Origin: Gammaproteobacteria bacterium | GTDB taxonomy: Bacteria; Pseudomonadota; Gammaproteobacteria; Pseudomonadales; Azotimanducaceae | Assembly (NCBI GenBank): GCA_007694905.1 | Contig: REEU01000173.1 | Span: 1 to 36,251, forward strand | Direction: 5' to 3' | DNA: 36,251 nt | Shown here: in pieces, positions 8,134 to 16,704 of the stretch | Numbering within the stretch: position 1 is the stretch's first letter | How the letters are laid out: each line of letters starts with the position of its first letter | Position numbers and translations under genes: made by a program | The notes under the pieces: model-generated | Told to the model about the DNA's origin: nothing | Seen by the model: the letters and a program-made list of their open reading frames with translations, nothing else | Databases searched by the model: none

Positions 8134-9327
8134 TCAGGGCGTAGCAGTTTCGGCCAGATCGCAGCACAGGACCAGGCACTGGTCACCGACTTCGCCGGCA
8201 ATGGACAGCGTCAGGCAATGACGCCCGTCGGGCAGGGAGAAGTAGGGTCCGGTTCGCATGACCTGGCCTCGATGGGCCAGGGCAGAACGGAAGTACTCGC
8301 GATGGGACCAGGATGCTCCAACGGCATTGGCAAGCGGCCAGTAACGCGGGTCGGAGCGCACGCCAACCGGTGAGAGGTTGTCTGTCAGTTGAGTTCCGGC
8401 GGCATCGAGCAGATAACAGCGCAGCACTCCCGGATCGTTCAGCAGCCGCTCGCAGGCGCTTTCGAAGGTACTTCCCGCTGCAATCGCGTCCATGCCCGCT
8501 TCGAGGGCTGCCCGCGGCTCTGTCACGGCTGTGTCGCTCAGCGGCATGGCCTGGATGGTGGCGCTATGCGCTGCATACTCACCCTCGAACAGATCGGCCT
8601 CTGTCCGCAGTGCCTGCTGCAGGTCGGACTCGCTGTCGATGCCGGACAAGGCGACCATGGCACCGCTTTCATGTAGTACCCGGCACAATGCGGCGAGGGC
8701 ACGTCCCTCGTTGCGCGTGGCCGGGGCGCCAACGGCCCGCAGCGGAATGCTCACCAGGTCGGGGTGGATCTGCCAGACCGCGGCAAGGTCCGCATGCTGG
8801 CGTCCGAAGTCGGACAGGGCAACCGTGAAACCGAGCGCCTCATGATAACGGGTGAAGTCCTTGAGCTGACCGATGTTGGCCGAGTCCACGGACACATCGA
8901 GAACGACGTCTTTGGGTGCATACAGCGTAGAGGAGAACAGATCCTGGGGCAGCGGCGGCCAGAGCCCAGTCTGGTTTACGGCCAAGCCTGGGACATCGAG
9001 AAACAGCCAGCCGGGCTCCGCCACCAGGCTGCGATAGTTGCTCATGTGAAGACCGGGCGCCAGCGCGGCCGTGCGTCCGAGCAGATCCCGTCGACCGAGT
9101 TCCTCGCGCGCCGCTGCGGCGTTGGTGGATGGGTGTGTTGGCAGCACGTCGATGTGCGCCCGATGGCCTACGGTCCGACCATGGGCGCGGCTGAAGACGG
9201 GGCTGAACGCGCTGGTCAGCAGTAGCCCTTCGACCTCGATGGTCATGCCGGCTGGAGCGTCGCGCAGGCGCAGATGACCGTGACGGAGTTCCTGCTCCCA
9301 TAGTTCCAGGGTCTGTTCGGTGGGCAT
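8134..9327 (-). CDS. Degenerate EAL-domain protein with C-terminal YkuI_C/Cache-like region
   Basis: Protein of 397 residues. The first ~250 residues follow the layout of an EAL c-di-GMP phosphodiesterase (AFSPVFSRAHGRTVGHRAHIDV; LFLDV; VVLDVSVD; FTVALSDFGRQHADLA; a VALSGIDSESDLQQALRTEADLFEGEY block). The signature Glu-Ala-Leu is replaced by Arg-Ala-His, and the metal-binding Asn/Glu positions and the catalytic Lys and Glu of the VAEGVE block are not conserved. It is therefore probably not a phosphodiesterase and may be a binding or docking protein. The last ~120 residues (LLDAAGTQLTDNL; YFRSALAHRGQVMRTGPYFSL) resemble a PAS/Cache-like sensor fold such as YkuI_C. Start: ATG at 9327; a TTG at 9378 is possible. 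Neither has a strong ribosome-binding site. Confidence 0.65.
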   Translation of the reverse strand: MPTEQTLELWEQELRHGHLRLRDAPAGMTIEVEGLLLTSAFSPVFSRAHGRTVGHRAHIDVLPTHPSTNAAAAREELGRRDLLGRTAALAPGLHMSNYRSLVAEPGWLFLDVPGLAVNQTGLWPPLPQDLFSSTLYAPKDVVLDVSVDSANIGQLKDFTRYHEALGFTVALSDFGRQHADLAAVWQIHPDLVSIPLRAVGAPATRNEGRALAALCRVLHESGAMVALSGIDSESDLQQALRTEADLFEGEYAAHSATIQAMPLSDTAVTEPRAALEAGMDAIAAGSTFESACERLLNDPGVLRCYLLDAAGTQLTDNLSPVGVRSDPRYWPLANAVGASWSHREYFRSALAHRGQVMRTGPYFSLPDGRHCLTLSIAGEVGDQCLVLCCDLAETATP

Positions 9328-9467
9328 GATCAAAGCAAAACCGAGGCGAAACCGGATCGGCGCGGAGTTTAGTCGCAACCGGGACCGATGACCATGGACG
9401 ACCCTTGTGCGCGGCGGTGTGGCCTGCGCAGAATCATGACTCCATCCAGCTTCGTAACAGGATCGTC

Positions 9468-10643
9468 ATGGTGTCTTCGATCACTTCCTATTTCGACGCT
9501 GCAAGCAGACGCCCGCTGGATCCGGTGATCCTGGAGCAGCCGGTACCGCTTGCAGACGTGCCGACGCCCGCTCTGGTCGTCGTACGCACCACCATGGAGC
9601 GCAATCTCGCACGCATGGTCGAACATCTCGCGCCCAGCGGCACGGGACTGCGGCCCCATGCCAAGATGCACAAGACGCCCGTGGTTGCTCGCCGACAACT
9701 CGAACTTGGGGCTATCGGCATCTGCTGCGCCAAGGTGTCGGAGGCAGAAGTCATGCGTGCCGCCGGTATCGAACACATCCTGATCACGTCGCCGGTGGCG
9801 AGTTTGGATAAGATGGCGCGCGTGGTCTCCCTGGCCGCATGCAGCGAGGATGTGCGCATCGTCGTCGATGACGCCGCCTGTGCTCGGGCGCTGGGGGACG
9901 CCGCGCGTAGCGCCGGAATCCGGCTGAAAGTGCTGGTCGACCTGGATCCACGCATGGGGCGCACCGGCGTGGCGCTGGGGCAGCCAGCGCTGGAGCTGGT
10001 ACGCGTGGTCGCGGGCTGTGACGGGCTGGAGTTCACGGGGCTGCAGCAGTACGCAGGCCAGATCATGCACCTCGAGGATGCAGCGGAACGCCGACGCCGG
10101 GCGGAGGAGGTCGCGGCAGCCGGCCTGCAGACGCGGGATCTGATCCTTGCTGACGGCCATGACGTGGACGTGTTCACCGGCGGGGGAACGGGTACCTTCG
10201 ACGTCGATTGCGACGAGCCGGGCATCACCGATATTCAGGCGGGATCCTACGTATTCATGGATGAGGAGTATGCGGCCATTGGTCAGGGCAACCAGCCCCG
10301 CTTCGAGTACTTCGAACCGGCGCTGTTCGTGCTGGTGACAGCAATCAGTCGCCCCAGATCCGGGACCATCACGGTGGACGGCGGCTATAAGAGCTTTGCC
10401 AGCGACAGCGTCGCCCCCGTCGCCCGGGATCTGTCCGGCGTGCGCTACCATTTTGCGGGCGATGAACACGGTGTGCTGCAGTTGCTGGAAGGCGCGCCTC
10501 AGATCGCGCTGGGCGACCGGATCCGCATGGTGACGCCACACTGTGATCCGACCATCAACCTGCATGACTGGATGGTGCCGGTGGAGGCGGACGGCATGGT
10601 GCATGAGCTTTGGCCTGTTTCGGCGCGGGGGTGCAGCTGGTGA
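9468..10643 (+). CDS. PLP-dependent D-threonine aldolase-like enzyme (fold type III, DSD1/alanine racemase N-terminal family)
   Basis: Enzyme of 391 residues. The N-terminal barrel carries the Schiff-base lysine, by family analogy K66 in LRPHAKMHK. The C-terminal domain has HCDPT (H358, D360), matching the His-x-Asp metal site of D-threonine aldolases; D-serine dehydratases of the same family have His-x-Cys. Other family blocks are TPALVV, KVSEAEVM, and VDGGYKSFASD. The expected reaction is retro-aldol cleavage of a beta-hydroxy D-amino acid or a related lyase reaction in the cytosol; the true substrate is unknown. ATG at 9468 has AGGA eight bases upstream and starts where family members start; the frame is open 21 codons further up. 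The gene is divergent from the EAL-like gene and overlaps the oxidase gene by four bases. Confidence 0.8.
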   Translation: MVSSITSYFDAASRRPLDPVILEQPVPLADVPTPALVVVRTTMERNLARMVEHLAPSGTGLRPHAKMHKTPVVARRQLELGAIGICCAKVSEAEVMRAAGIEHILITSPVASLDKMARVVSLAACSEDVRIVVDDAACARALGDAARSAGIRLKVLVDLDPRMGRTGVALGQPALELVRVVAGCDGLEFTGLQQYAGQIMHLEDAAERRRRAEEVAAAGLQTRDLILADGHDVDVFTGGGTGTFDVDCDEPGITDIQAGSYVFMDEEYAAIGQGNQPRFEYFEPALFVLVTAISRPRSGTITVDGGYKSFASDSVAPVARDLSGVRYHFAGDEHGVLQLLEGAPQIALGDRIRMVTPHCDPTINLHDWMVPVEADGMVHELWPVSARGCSW

Positions 10644-11806
10644 GTTGGCAGAACTGGTCAGGCAACGTGCGCTGCCCGCGGTCGCGGATTGAACGACCGA
10701 GCGATGTGAACGCGCTGGCGAAGCTGATTCATGCGCATCGAGGGTCGGGGGCCCTGCGTGCGCTGGGTAGCGGTCATTCCTTCGTGCCTTTCTGGGCGGA
10801 TGGTGACACGTTGCTGGATCTGTCCGCGCTGTCCGGTCTGCAAGCCGTTGCGGACGGCGTGGCGCGCTTCAGCGCGGGGACGCCGCTGCACGCCATCGGA
10901 CCAATGCTGGCTCCGCATGATCTCGCGCTCGTGAACATGGGCGACATCGATCGGCAGACCCTGGCCGGTGCGGTCGCCACAGGCACCCACGGTACGGGGC
11001 GGGGGCTTGGCAGCCTCTCCTCGGCGGTAGAGGCGCTGGAGCTCGTGGACGGTTCCGGCAGGATCCACCGGGTCGACGCCGACGGTGCGCTGGATGCAGC
11101 CCGGGTGGGGCTGGGTCTGCTGGGCGTCATGACGGCCATCGAGATTCGGGTGATTCCGGCCTATGGGCTCCTGGAGCGCAACCAGAGAGAATCCGTAGAA
11201 CATTGCCTGGAGCAGTTCGATAGCCGGCTGGAACAGCACCGCCACCATGAATTCTGGTGGGTGCCGAAGCTCGACGTCTGCATCAGTAAGACGCTGGACA
11301 GTATCGCCATGCCAGAGGAGCCGCGCCTGGATGAGCTGCCCTTCGGCGCTGAAGGTGAGCGCTGGGGGGCCTCCTGGCAGGTGTTTCCATCGGTTCGCGA
11401 TCTGAAGTTCAATGAGATGGAGTATGCGATTCCGGCAACTGCCGGCTTGGACTGCTTCCGTGCGGTGCGGCGATGCATGCTTGAGCAGTTTCCGAAGCTG
11501 TTCTGGCCGGTGGAATACCGGATCCTGGCGGGTGACGCGGGCTGGCTGTCGCCCACGGCGGGTGGAGAGGTGGCCACGGTGTCCATCCATCTGGCGGCGG
11601 AGGAGGATCCCACGGCGCTGTTCGCTGCTGTTGAGCCGATCCTGCGCGATCACGGCGGGCGTCCCCACTGGGGCAAGCGTCATACGCTTGCGCGCGCTGA
11701 TCTCGAAGCCCTCTACCCGCGATTGGCCGACTTCCTGGCGCTGCGCCGGGAGTGGGACCCCGACGATCGTTTCCTGACGGGCTATCTCGCCGAGCTGTTC
11801 CTGTGA
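10640..11806 (+). CDS. FAD-linked sugar-1,4-lactone oxidase/dehydrogenase (ALO family)
   Basis: Protein of 388 residues of the D-arabinono/L-gulono-1,4-lactone oxidase family. The FAD-binding PCMH domain occupies the first ~170 residues, with RALGSGHSFVPF, whose His is the usual covalent FAD attachment residue, and NMGDIDRQTLAGAVATGTHGTG. The ALO domain follows and ends with RPHWGKRHTL and WDPDDRFLTGYLAELF, both typical of the family. The start is GTG at 10640, giving a GTGA overlap with the aldolase-like gene; upstream TTG/GTG codons in frame are less likely. Translational coupling suggests both act on one compound class, possibly sugar-acid or hydroxy-amino-acid derived. Substrate and electron acceptor cannot be read from sequence. 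Confidence 0.82.
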   Translation: MSWQNWSGNVRCPRSRIERPSDVNALAKLIHAHRGSGALRALGSGHSFVPFWADGDTLLDLSALSGLQAVADGVARFSAGTPLHAIGPMLAPHDLALVNMGDIDRQTLAGAVATGTHGTGRGLGSLSSAVEALELVDGSGRIHRVDADGALDAARVGLGLLGVMTAIEIRVIPAYGLLERNQRESVEHCLEQFDSRLEQHRHHEFWWVPKLDVCISKTLDSIAMPEEPRLDELPFGAEGERWGASWQVFPSVRDLKFNEMEYAIPATAGLDCFRAVRRCMLEQFPKLFWPVEYRILAGDAGWLSPTAGGEVATVSIHLAAEEDPTALFAAVEPILRDHGGRPHWGKRHTLARADLEALYPRLADFLALRREWDPDDRFLTGYLAELFL

Positions 11807-11877
11807 CGGCGTTCGTGAATCGGTGACCGATGCAGGCTAGGATAGGCCCTTCGATTGCTGATATGGGATGACGTGCT

Positions 11878-12501
11878 TTGCTCGAGCTGGTGAAGGCCGG
11901 CGGCTGGCTGATGGTCCCGATCATCATCTGCTCGGTCCTCGCCGCCGCAATCTGTATCGAACGGCTCTGGTCTCTCAAACCATCCCGGATCGCACCTCGG
12001 CACACGCTCGCCATGGTGTGGGGTTGGTTGAAGAAGGGCGAATTCGATTCGAAGCGCATGAAGGAGCTGCGCCAGGGCTCGCCGCTGGGCGAGATCCTTG
12101 CAGCCGTGCTGGTCAATCATCGCCGCGGGCGCGATGCGATGAAGGCCAGCGTCGAGGAAACGGCGGGACAGGTTCTGCATGAACTCGAGCGCTATCTCAC
12201 GGCACTGGGTACCGTGGCCGCCATTGCACCGCTGCTGGGGCTGCTCGGAACCGTGATCGGGATGATCGAGGTGTTCAATGTCATCCGGCTGGAGGGCACC
12301 GGAGATCCCAATCTGCTTGCCGGTGGTATCTCAGAAGCCCTGATCACGACGGCGACGGGGATCAGCGTCGCGATCCCGGCACTCATCTTTCATCGTTACC
12401 TGACGCGACGCGTGGACGACCTCGTGCTGACTATGGAGCAGGAAGCGAACAAGCTCGTCGAGCTTCTGAACGCGGATGACGAGCACCAGGAAGCGTCGTG
12501 A
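11878..12501 (+). CDS. exbB: ExbB/TolQ/MotA-family proton channel protein
   Basis: Protein of 207 residues. A first transmembrane helix at about residues 8-26 (GGWLMVPIIICSVLAAAICIERLW) is followed by a cytoplasmic loop. Two more helices contain LGTVAAIAPLLGLLGTVIGMI and the SEALITTATGISVAIPALI stretch, the conserved ExbB/TolQ proton-channel segments. The start is TTG at 11878, giving the family-typical MLELVKAGGWLM. No in-frame ATG exists before a stop at 11869-11871. It couples proton-motive force to a partner via ExbD. No TonB or TolA is nearby. In gammaproteobacteria this exbB-exbD pair commonly precedes msbA/lpxK, as here. Confidence 0.9.
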   Translation: MLELVKAGGWLMVPIIICSVLAAAICIERLWSLKPSRIAPRHTLAMVWGWLKKGEFDSKRMKELRQGSPLGEILAAVLVNHRRGRDAMKASVEETAGQVLHELERYLTALGTVAAIAPLLGLLGTVIGMIEVFNVIRLEGTGDPNLLAGGISEALITTATGISVAIPALIFHRYLTRRVDDLVLTMEQEANKLVELLNADDEHQEAS

Positions 12502-12926
12502 AGTTCCGGCGCAGGCGCTCTCCGGATGTGGGTATCGATCTGACGCCACTGATCGATGTGGTGTTCCTGTTGCTGATCTTCTTCATGGTGACCACCACCT
12601 TCGTCCGCGAAGGTGGCATCACCCTGGAACTTCCGGAAGCGGACACCGAAGAGGTTGCCCGGCCTGCGGAACCCCTGCAGATCACGGTAAGCGTCGACGG
12701 TGGCTACACCGTCAACGGTGAGCCGGTCGGCGATCAGACTGTCGCCAGCCTGATGGCCGCCATGCGAGGTGCCGTCCGTGATGACGGCGACGTGCCGGTG
12801 TTGATCAGCGCCGACGCTCGCGCCCCTCATGCCGCGGTGGTGCGCGTTATGGACGTCGCGGGCCGGCTCGGATTCGAGCGGGTGCGCATCGCCACCCAGC
12901 CGCCTACGGAGGAGGGCGGGCCTTGA
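12498..12926 (+). CDS. exbD: ExbD/TolR-family biopolymer transport protein
   Basis: Protein of 142 residues with a single N-terminal transmembrane helix (VGIDLTPLIDVVFLLLIFFMVTTTF) containing the essential Asp of the PLIDVVFLLLIFFM motif, then a periplasmic domain. The end of the domain (VLISADARAPHAAVVRVMDVAGRLGFERVRIAT) is characteristic. The start GTG at 12498 overlaps the exbB stop (GTGA). It partners ExbB in the inner membrane. Confidence 0.92.
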   Translation: MKFRRRRSPDVGIDLTPLIDVVFLLLIFFMVTTTFVREGGITLELPEADTEEVARPAEPLQITVSVDGGYTVNGEPVGDQTVASLMAAMRGAVRDDGDVPVLISADARAPHAAVVRVMDVAGRLGFERVRIATQPPTEEGGP

Positions 12927-14713
12927 CCGCAGTGGTCGCGGCCACCGACCTCCGACTCTACGTCCGACTGCTCGGCTACGTTCGACCCCACTGGTTCCAC
13001 TTCGCTCTCAGCATACTCGGGTTCGCTGCGTACGCCGCTTCGCACGTCGCCTTTGCGGAGCTGCTGGTCTTTACCGTAGACAGCGTGCGTGCCTTCAACA
13101 CCGGAGTCGACATCAGCCGCGAACGGCTGCTGATTCCGCTGGGGATCGTCGCGGCAGTGGCCGTGCGCGGACTCGGTTCGTTTGCCGGCGTGTACTTTCT
13201 CAACAAGGTCGGCAACCGGGTCGTCCATGATCTGCGCTGCGACATGTTCGACCGGCTCATGGCATTGCCGACTGCCTTCTACGAGCGCAGCAGCCAGGGG
13301 CATCTCGTCTCCCGGGTCACCTACACCGTTACGCAGGTCACCGGAGCGGCAACCAAGGCGCTGGAGGTCGTTGTCCGTGAAGGGCTCACTGTGATCGGAC
13401 TCACCGCCTGGCTGCTGTGGATGAACTGGAAGCTGGCGCTGGTGTTTTTCGCGGTCGCGCCGGTCATCGCCTGGATCGTAGGCTTTGCAGCGCGCCGTTT
13501 TCGGCGGTTTTCGCAACGTATCCAGGACGCCATGGGTGAGGTCACCCAGGTGGCCTCCGAGGCCGTCTCCGGGCATCGAGAGGTACGGACCTACGGCGGT
13601 GAGCCGCATGAACGCGACCGCTTCCGTGCTGCCAGTGCCTACAATCGGCGTCAGGCGATGAAGCTCATCGCTACCAGTGCGCTCGCCACACCGGTGATCC
13701 AGTTCCTGGTCGCCATCGCGCTGGCCATCCTCGTGTGGCTGATTCTCGACCCAGGCATGCTCGCCGGAATGAGCGAGGGCGACGTGGTCGGCTTCATCAC
13801 TGCCGCGGGACTGCTGGCGAAACCCATCCGTCAGCTGTCAGAGATCAGTGCGGTCATCCAGCGCGGACTGGCCGCGGCCCAGGATATCTTCACCCAGATG
13901 GATGAGCGGCCGGAGGTGGACAACGGCAGGCTTGAACCCGCTCGGGTGCAGGGTCGAATTGAACTGCGCCATGTCCGCTTCCGCTATCCGGGTACGGACA
14001 CGCCAGTGTTCGAGGACCTCTCACTGCACATCGAGCCGGGCGCAACGGTGGCCCTGGTCGGACGCTCCGGCAGCGGCAAGTCGACCCTGGCGAGCCTCAT
14101 TCCGCGTTTCCATGATTGTGAACAGGGGGAGATCCTGCTGGACGGCCAGCCGTTGACAGCCTATCGCCTGGCGGCGCTGCGACGACAGATCGCGCTGGTC
14201 AGCCAGAACGTGGTGCTGTTCAACGACAGTGTTCTGAACAACATCGCCTACGGCGGACTGGCAGGTGCCACGCAGCAGCAAGTCGAGGCGGCCGCCCGCC
14301 GGGCCCACGCGATGGAGTTCATCGAGCGGCTGCCCCAAGGTCTGGATACGCCTATCGGCGACGATGGTGTTCGTCTGTCTGGTGGCCAGCGTCAGCGGCT
14401 GGCTATTGCCCGCGCACTGTTGAAGGACGCTCCCATTCTCATTCTGGACGAGGCAACGTCGGCGCTGGATCCGGAATCGGAGCAGTTCATTCAGGATGCG
14501 CTTGCGGAAGTGATGCGTGGGCGGACGACCCTGGTGATTGCACACCGGTTGTCCACCGTGGAGGGTGCGGACCGGATTCTGGTGATGGAGCAGGGCCGCA
14601 TCGTGGAGCAGGGAACGCATGCAGAACTGCTGGCGTCGGGTGGCGCCTATGCGCGCCTGCATCGGCGGCAGTTCAGGGATGATGTCGTCATGGATGATGC
14701 GAGTGATGACTGA
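12923..14713 (+). CDS. msbA: Lipid A export ABC transporter MsbA (fused permease and ATPase)
   Basis: Protein of 596 residues. A six-helix type I exporter domain (to about residue 320) is fused to a nucleotide-binding domain. The Walker A is GRSGSGKST (380-388), the signature is LSGGQRQRLAIARALL (about 487-502), Walker B is ILILDEATSALD, and the H-loop is VIAHRLSTV. MsbA flips core-lipid A across the inner membrane. Its location directly before lpxK and kdsB supports this over a generic drug exporter. The start is TTG at 12923, overlapping the exbD stop as TTGA. The C-terminal coding end overlaps the lpxK start by eight bases. Confidence 0.93.
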   Translation: MTAVVAATDLRLYVRLLGYVRPHWFHFALSILGFAAYAASHVAFAELLVFTVDSVRAFNTGVDISRERLLIPLGIVAAVAVRGLGSFAGVYFLNKVGNRVVHDLRCDMFDRLMALPTAFYERSSQGHLVSRVTYTVTQVTGAATKALEVVVREGLTVIGLTAWLLWMNWKLALVFFAVAPVIAWIVGFAARRFRRFSQRIQDAMGEVTQVASEAVSGHREVRTYGGEPHERDRFRAASAYNRRQAMKLIATSALATPVIQFLVAIALAILVWLILDPGMLAGMSEGDVVGFITAAGLLAKPIRQLSEISAVIQRGLAAAQDIFTQMDERPEVDNGRLEPARVQGRIELRHVRFRYPGTDTPVFEDLSLHIEPGATVALVGRSGSGKSTLASLIPRFHDCEQGEILLDGQPLTAYRLAALRRQIALVSQNVVLFNDSVLNNIAYGGLAGATQQQVEAAARRAHAMEFIERLPQGLDTPIGDDGVRLSGGQRQRLAIARALLKDAPILILDEATSALDPESEQFIQDALAEVMRGRTTLVIAHRLSTVEGADRILVMEQGRIVEQGTHAELLASGGAYARLHRRQFRDDVVMDDASDD

Positions 14714-15848
14714 TCAGCGTGGGACTTCGGCCGGGCCGCCGGTTGATCCCGTGGGGCGCCGGCGAACGGAGCGGGGCTGGCATGGCTTCTGGTGCCGGTC
14801 CGGTCCCGGCGTCCATGCCCTGGCACCATTCGGTCGGATGCTTGCGGCTCTGGCCCGGCGGCGTCATCGCCGCCACCGGGCAGGATTGGATCGCGCATGG
14901 CGCGCGCCGGTGCCTGTCATCGTGGTCGGCAATGTGACGGTGGGTGGCACCGGAAAAACACCGTTCGTCATTGCCCTGGTGGAATGGCTGCGGCAGCAGG
15001 GTTGGCGCCCGGGTGTGGTGTCACGCGGTCATGGCGGGCGTCGCAGCAGGGAACCGCTGCTGCTGACAGGAGCCACGACTGCGGCGGAGGCGGGCGATGA
15101 AGCCGTTCTGCTCGCCTGGCGTACGGAAGCCCCGGTAGTCGTGGCCGCGGACCGACCGGCGGCGGTGCGTGCGCTGCTGCAGCAGGACGTGGATATCGTG
15201 ATCAGCGATGACGGTCTGCAGCACTATGGCCTGGCGCGTGATGTGGAGATCGCGATGATCGATGGGCTACGTGGCCTCGGGAACGGTCGCTGCCTGCCGG
15301 CGGGTCCGCTGCGTGAGCCGGTGGAACGTCTCGACAGCGTCGACCTGACCGTGGCGACGGCGCCCGTGGCGGCGCCGGTTACAGGTCTGACGCCGTGGAT
15401 CATGCGCCTCATTCCTGGTGGATGGGTGCCGGCAGAGCCAGAAGCATTGAGTGGCGAAGCGGCGGATAGCACGGGGGTCGGGCCGGAGTTGCGAACCGGA
15501 GTGGCGCCACTCTCCGCCCTGCCGGCGGGTCCAGTGCATGCGGTCGCAGCCATCGGCAACCCGGAACGCTTCTTTCTGACCCTGGAAGGCCTGGGTATCG
15601 AGGTGGTCGCCCACGCATTTTCCGATCACCATGTGTTCCGGCCCAGGGATCTGAACTTCCGTGCGCCCTGGCCGATCGTGATGACGGAGAAGGACATGAT
15701 GCGCTGTCGTGCACACTGGGACGCATGGCCGAAGTCGCTGCGCACGCGCTGCATTGCGCTGCGCGTGGTGGCTGAGGTGGATGACGCCCTGTGGTCGGAC
15801 ATCGAACGTCGCGTCGCCGGGCTGCGGACATGGGGCGCGCAGACATGA
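14706..15848 (+). CDS. lpxK: Tetraacyldisaccharide 4'-kinase LpxK
   Basis: Protein of 380 residues. It phosphorylates the 4' position of the tetraacyldisaccharide lipid A precursor at the inner membrane. The P-loop is [16 protein letters not shown] (about residues 71-86). Further LpxK landmarks are [45 protein letters not shown] and MTEKDMMRC. The start ATG at 14706 lies inside the end of msbA; GTG at 14703 is the alternative. The N-terminal ~30 residues before HGFWC are proline- and arginine-rich and may be a lineage-specific extension, or the true start may lie a little further in. Confidence 0.92.
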   Translation: MTDQRGTSAGPPVDPVGRRRTERGWHGFWCRSGPGVHALAPFGRMLAALARRRHRRHRAGLDRAWRAPVPVIVVGNVTVGGTGKTPFVIALVEWLRQQGWRPGVVSRGHGGRRSREPLLLTGATTAAEAGDEAVLLAWRTEAPVVVAADRPAAVRALLQQDVDIVISDDGLQHYGLARDVEIAMIDGLRGLGNGRCLPAGPLREPVERLDSVDLTVATAPVAAPVTGLTPWIMRLIPGGWVPAEPEALSGEAADSTGVGPELRTGVAPLSALPAGPVHAVAAIGNPERFFLTLEGLGIEVVAHAFSDHHVFRPRDLNFRAPWPIVMTEKDMMRCRAHWDAWPKSLRTRCIALRVVAEVDDALWSDIERRVAGLRTWGAQT

Positions 15849-16609
15849 GTTTTCGGGTCGTGATTCCTGCCCGCTGGGCGTCGACCCGCTTGCCGGGCAA
15901 GCCCCTGGCAGTGATCGGTGACCGGCCCATGATCGCCCATGTCTGGGAGCGGGCGCGGGCGAGTCGCGCCGCAGAGGTGATTGTCGCCAGCGACGACCAT
16001 CGTGTACTGGAAGCAGCTGAAGCCATTGGTGCTGACATTCAGCGTACGTCTCCGGAGCATCCCTCCGGCACCGATCGCATCGCGGAAGTGGCCGCGCTCC
16101 GCGACTGGCCTGACGATTGCGTCGTCGTCAACGTTCAGGGCGACGAGCCGCTGATTCCTCCCGAGGTGATCGATCAGGTCGCGGCGAATCTGATTGCGAA
16201 TCCCGACGCGGGCATGGCGACTCTGGCTGAGCCGCTGCTGGATCGGGGGCGGGTGTTCGACCCGAACGTGGTCAAGGTGGTGACGCGTGCTGACGGATTC
16301 GCACTCTACTTTTCCCGTGCGCCGCTACCCTGGGATCGCGATGCGTTTGCTGCGAATTCCGGTGAACCGTCGCTTGGAGACGCCTGGCGCCGTCACCTGG
16401 GCATCTATGCTTACCGGGTTGGACTGCTGCATCGCTTTGTGGCGTGGCCTCCAGCGCCGCTGGAGCAGATCGAAATGCTCGAGCAGTTGCGCGTCCTGCA
16501 CGCTGGTGTCGGCATCCACGTCGCTGATGCCTGCGCCGAAGTCCCCGCAGGCGTGGATACGCCTGACGACCTCGAGTGGGTGCGCGCGCTGCTCGCCGCT
16601 CACCCCTGA
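15845..16609 (+). CDS. kdsB: 3-deoxy-manno-octulosonate cytidylyltransferase (CMP-KDO synthetase)
   Basis: Protein of 254 residues, the usual length. It activates KDO with CTP for attachment to lipid A. The N-terminus [20 protein letters not shown] is the nucleotide-binding signature. Others are [55 protein letters not shown] and [13 protein letters not shown]. The ATG at 15845 overlaps the lpxK stop (ATGA). It is the last gene of the exbB-to-kdsB block and is followed by a hairpin at 16664-16697. Confidence 0.95.
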   Translation: MSFRVVIPARWASTRLPGKPLAVIGDRPMIAHVWERARASRAAEVIVASDDHRVLEAAEAIGADIQRTSPEHPSGTDRIAEVAALRDWPDDCVVVNVQGDEPLIPPEVIDQVAANLIANPDAGMATLAEPLLDRGRVFDPNVVKVVTRADGFALYFSRAPLPWDRDAFAANSGEPSLGDAWRRHLGIYAYRVGLLHRFVAWPPAPLEQIEMLEQLRVLHAGVGIHVADACAEVPAGVDTPDDLEWVRALLAAHP

Positions 16610-16663
16610 GCAATCCTCCAGCTGCAACCGCGCTCGCTGCGTCGCCTTCGGCGCCTGCAGTCT

Positions 16664-16697
16664 CCCACAGGGCGTCGTTCGAGCGTGGCCCTGTGGG
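16664..16697. terminator. Inverted repeat between convergent kdsB and acyl-CoA dehydrogenase
   Basis: A perfect ten-base stem (CCCACAGGGC with GCCCTGTGGG) encloses a 14-base loop. It lies in the 95-base gap between two convergent genes, where a bidirectional terminator would be expected. Neither side has a T-run, so intrinsic termination is only probable. Confidence 0.45.
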
Positions 16698-16704
16698 GCG
16701 CCGA

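Noticed and set aside
9405-9434. Promoter TTGTGC-18-CAGAAT before the aldolase-like gene
   Set aside because: Only three and four matches to consensus in GC-rich sequence; too weak to list as a feature.
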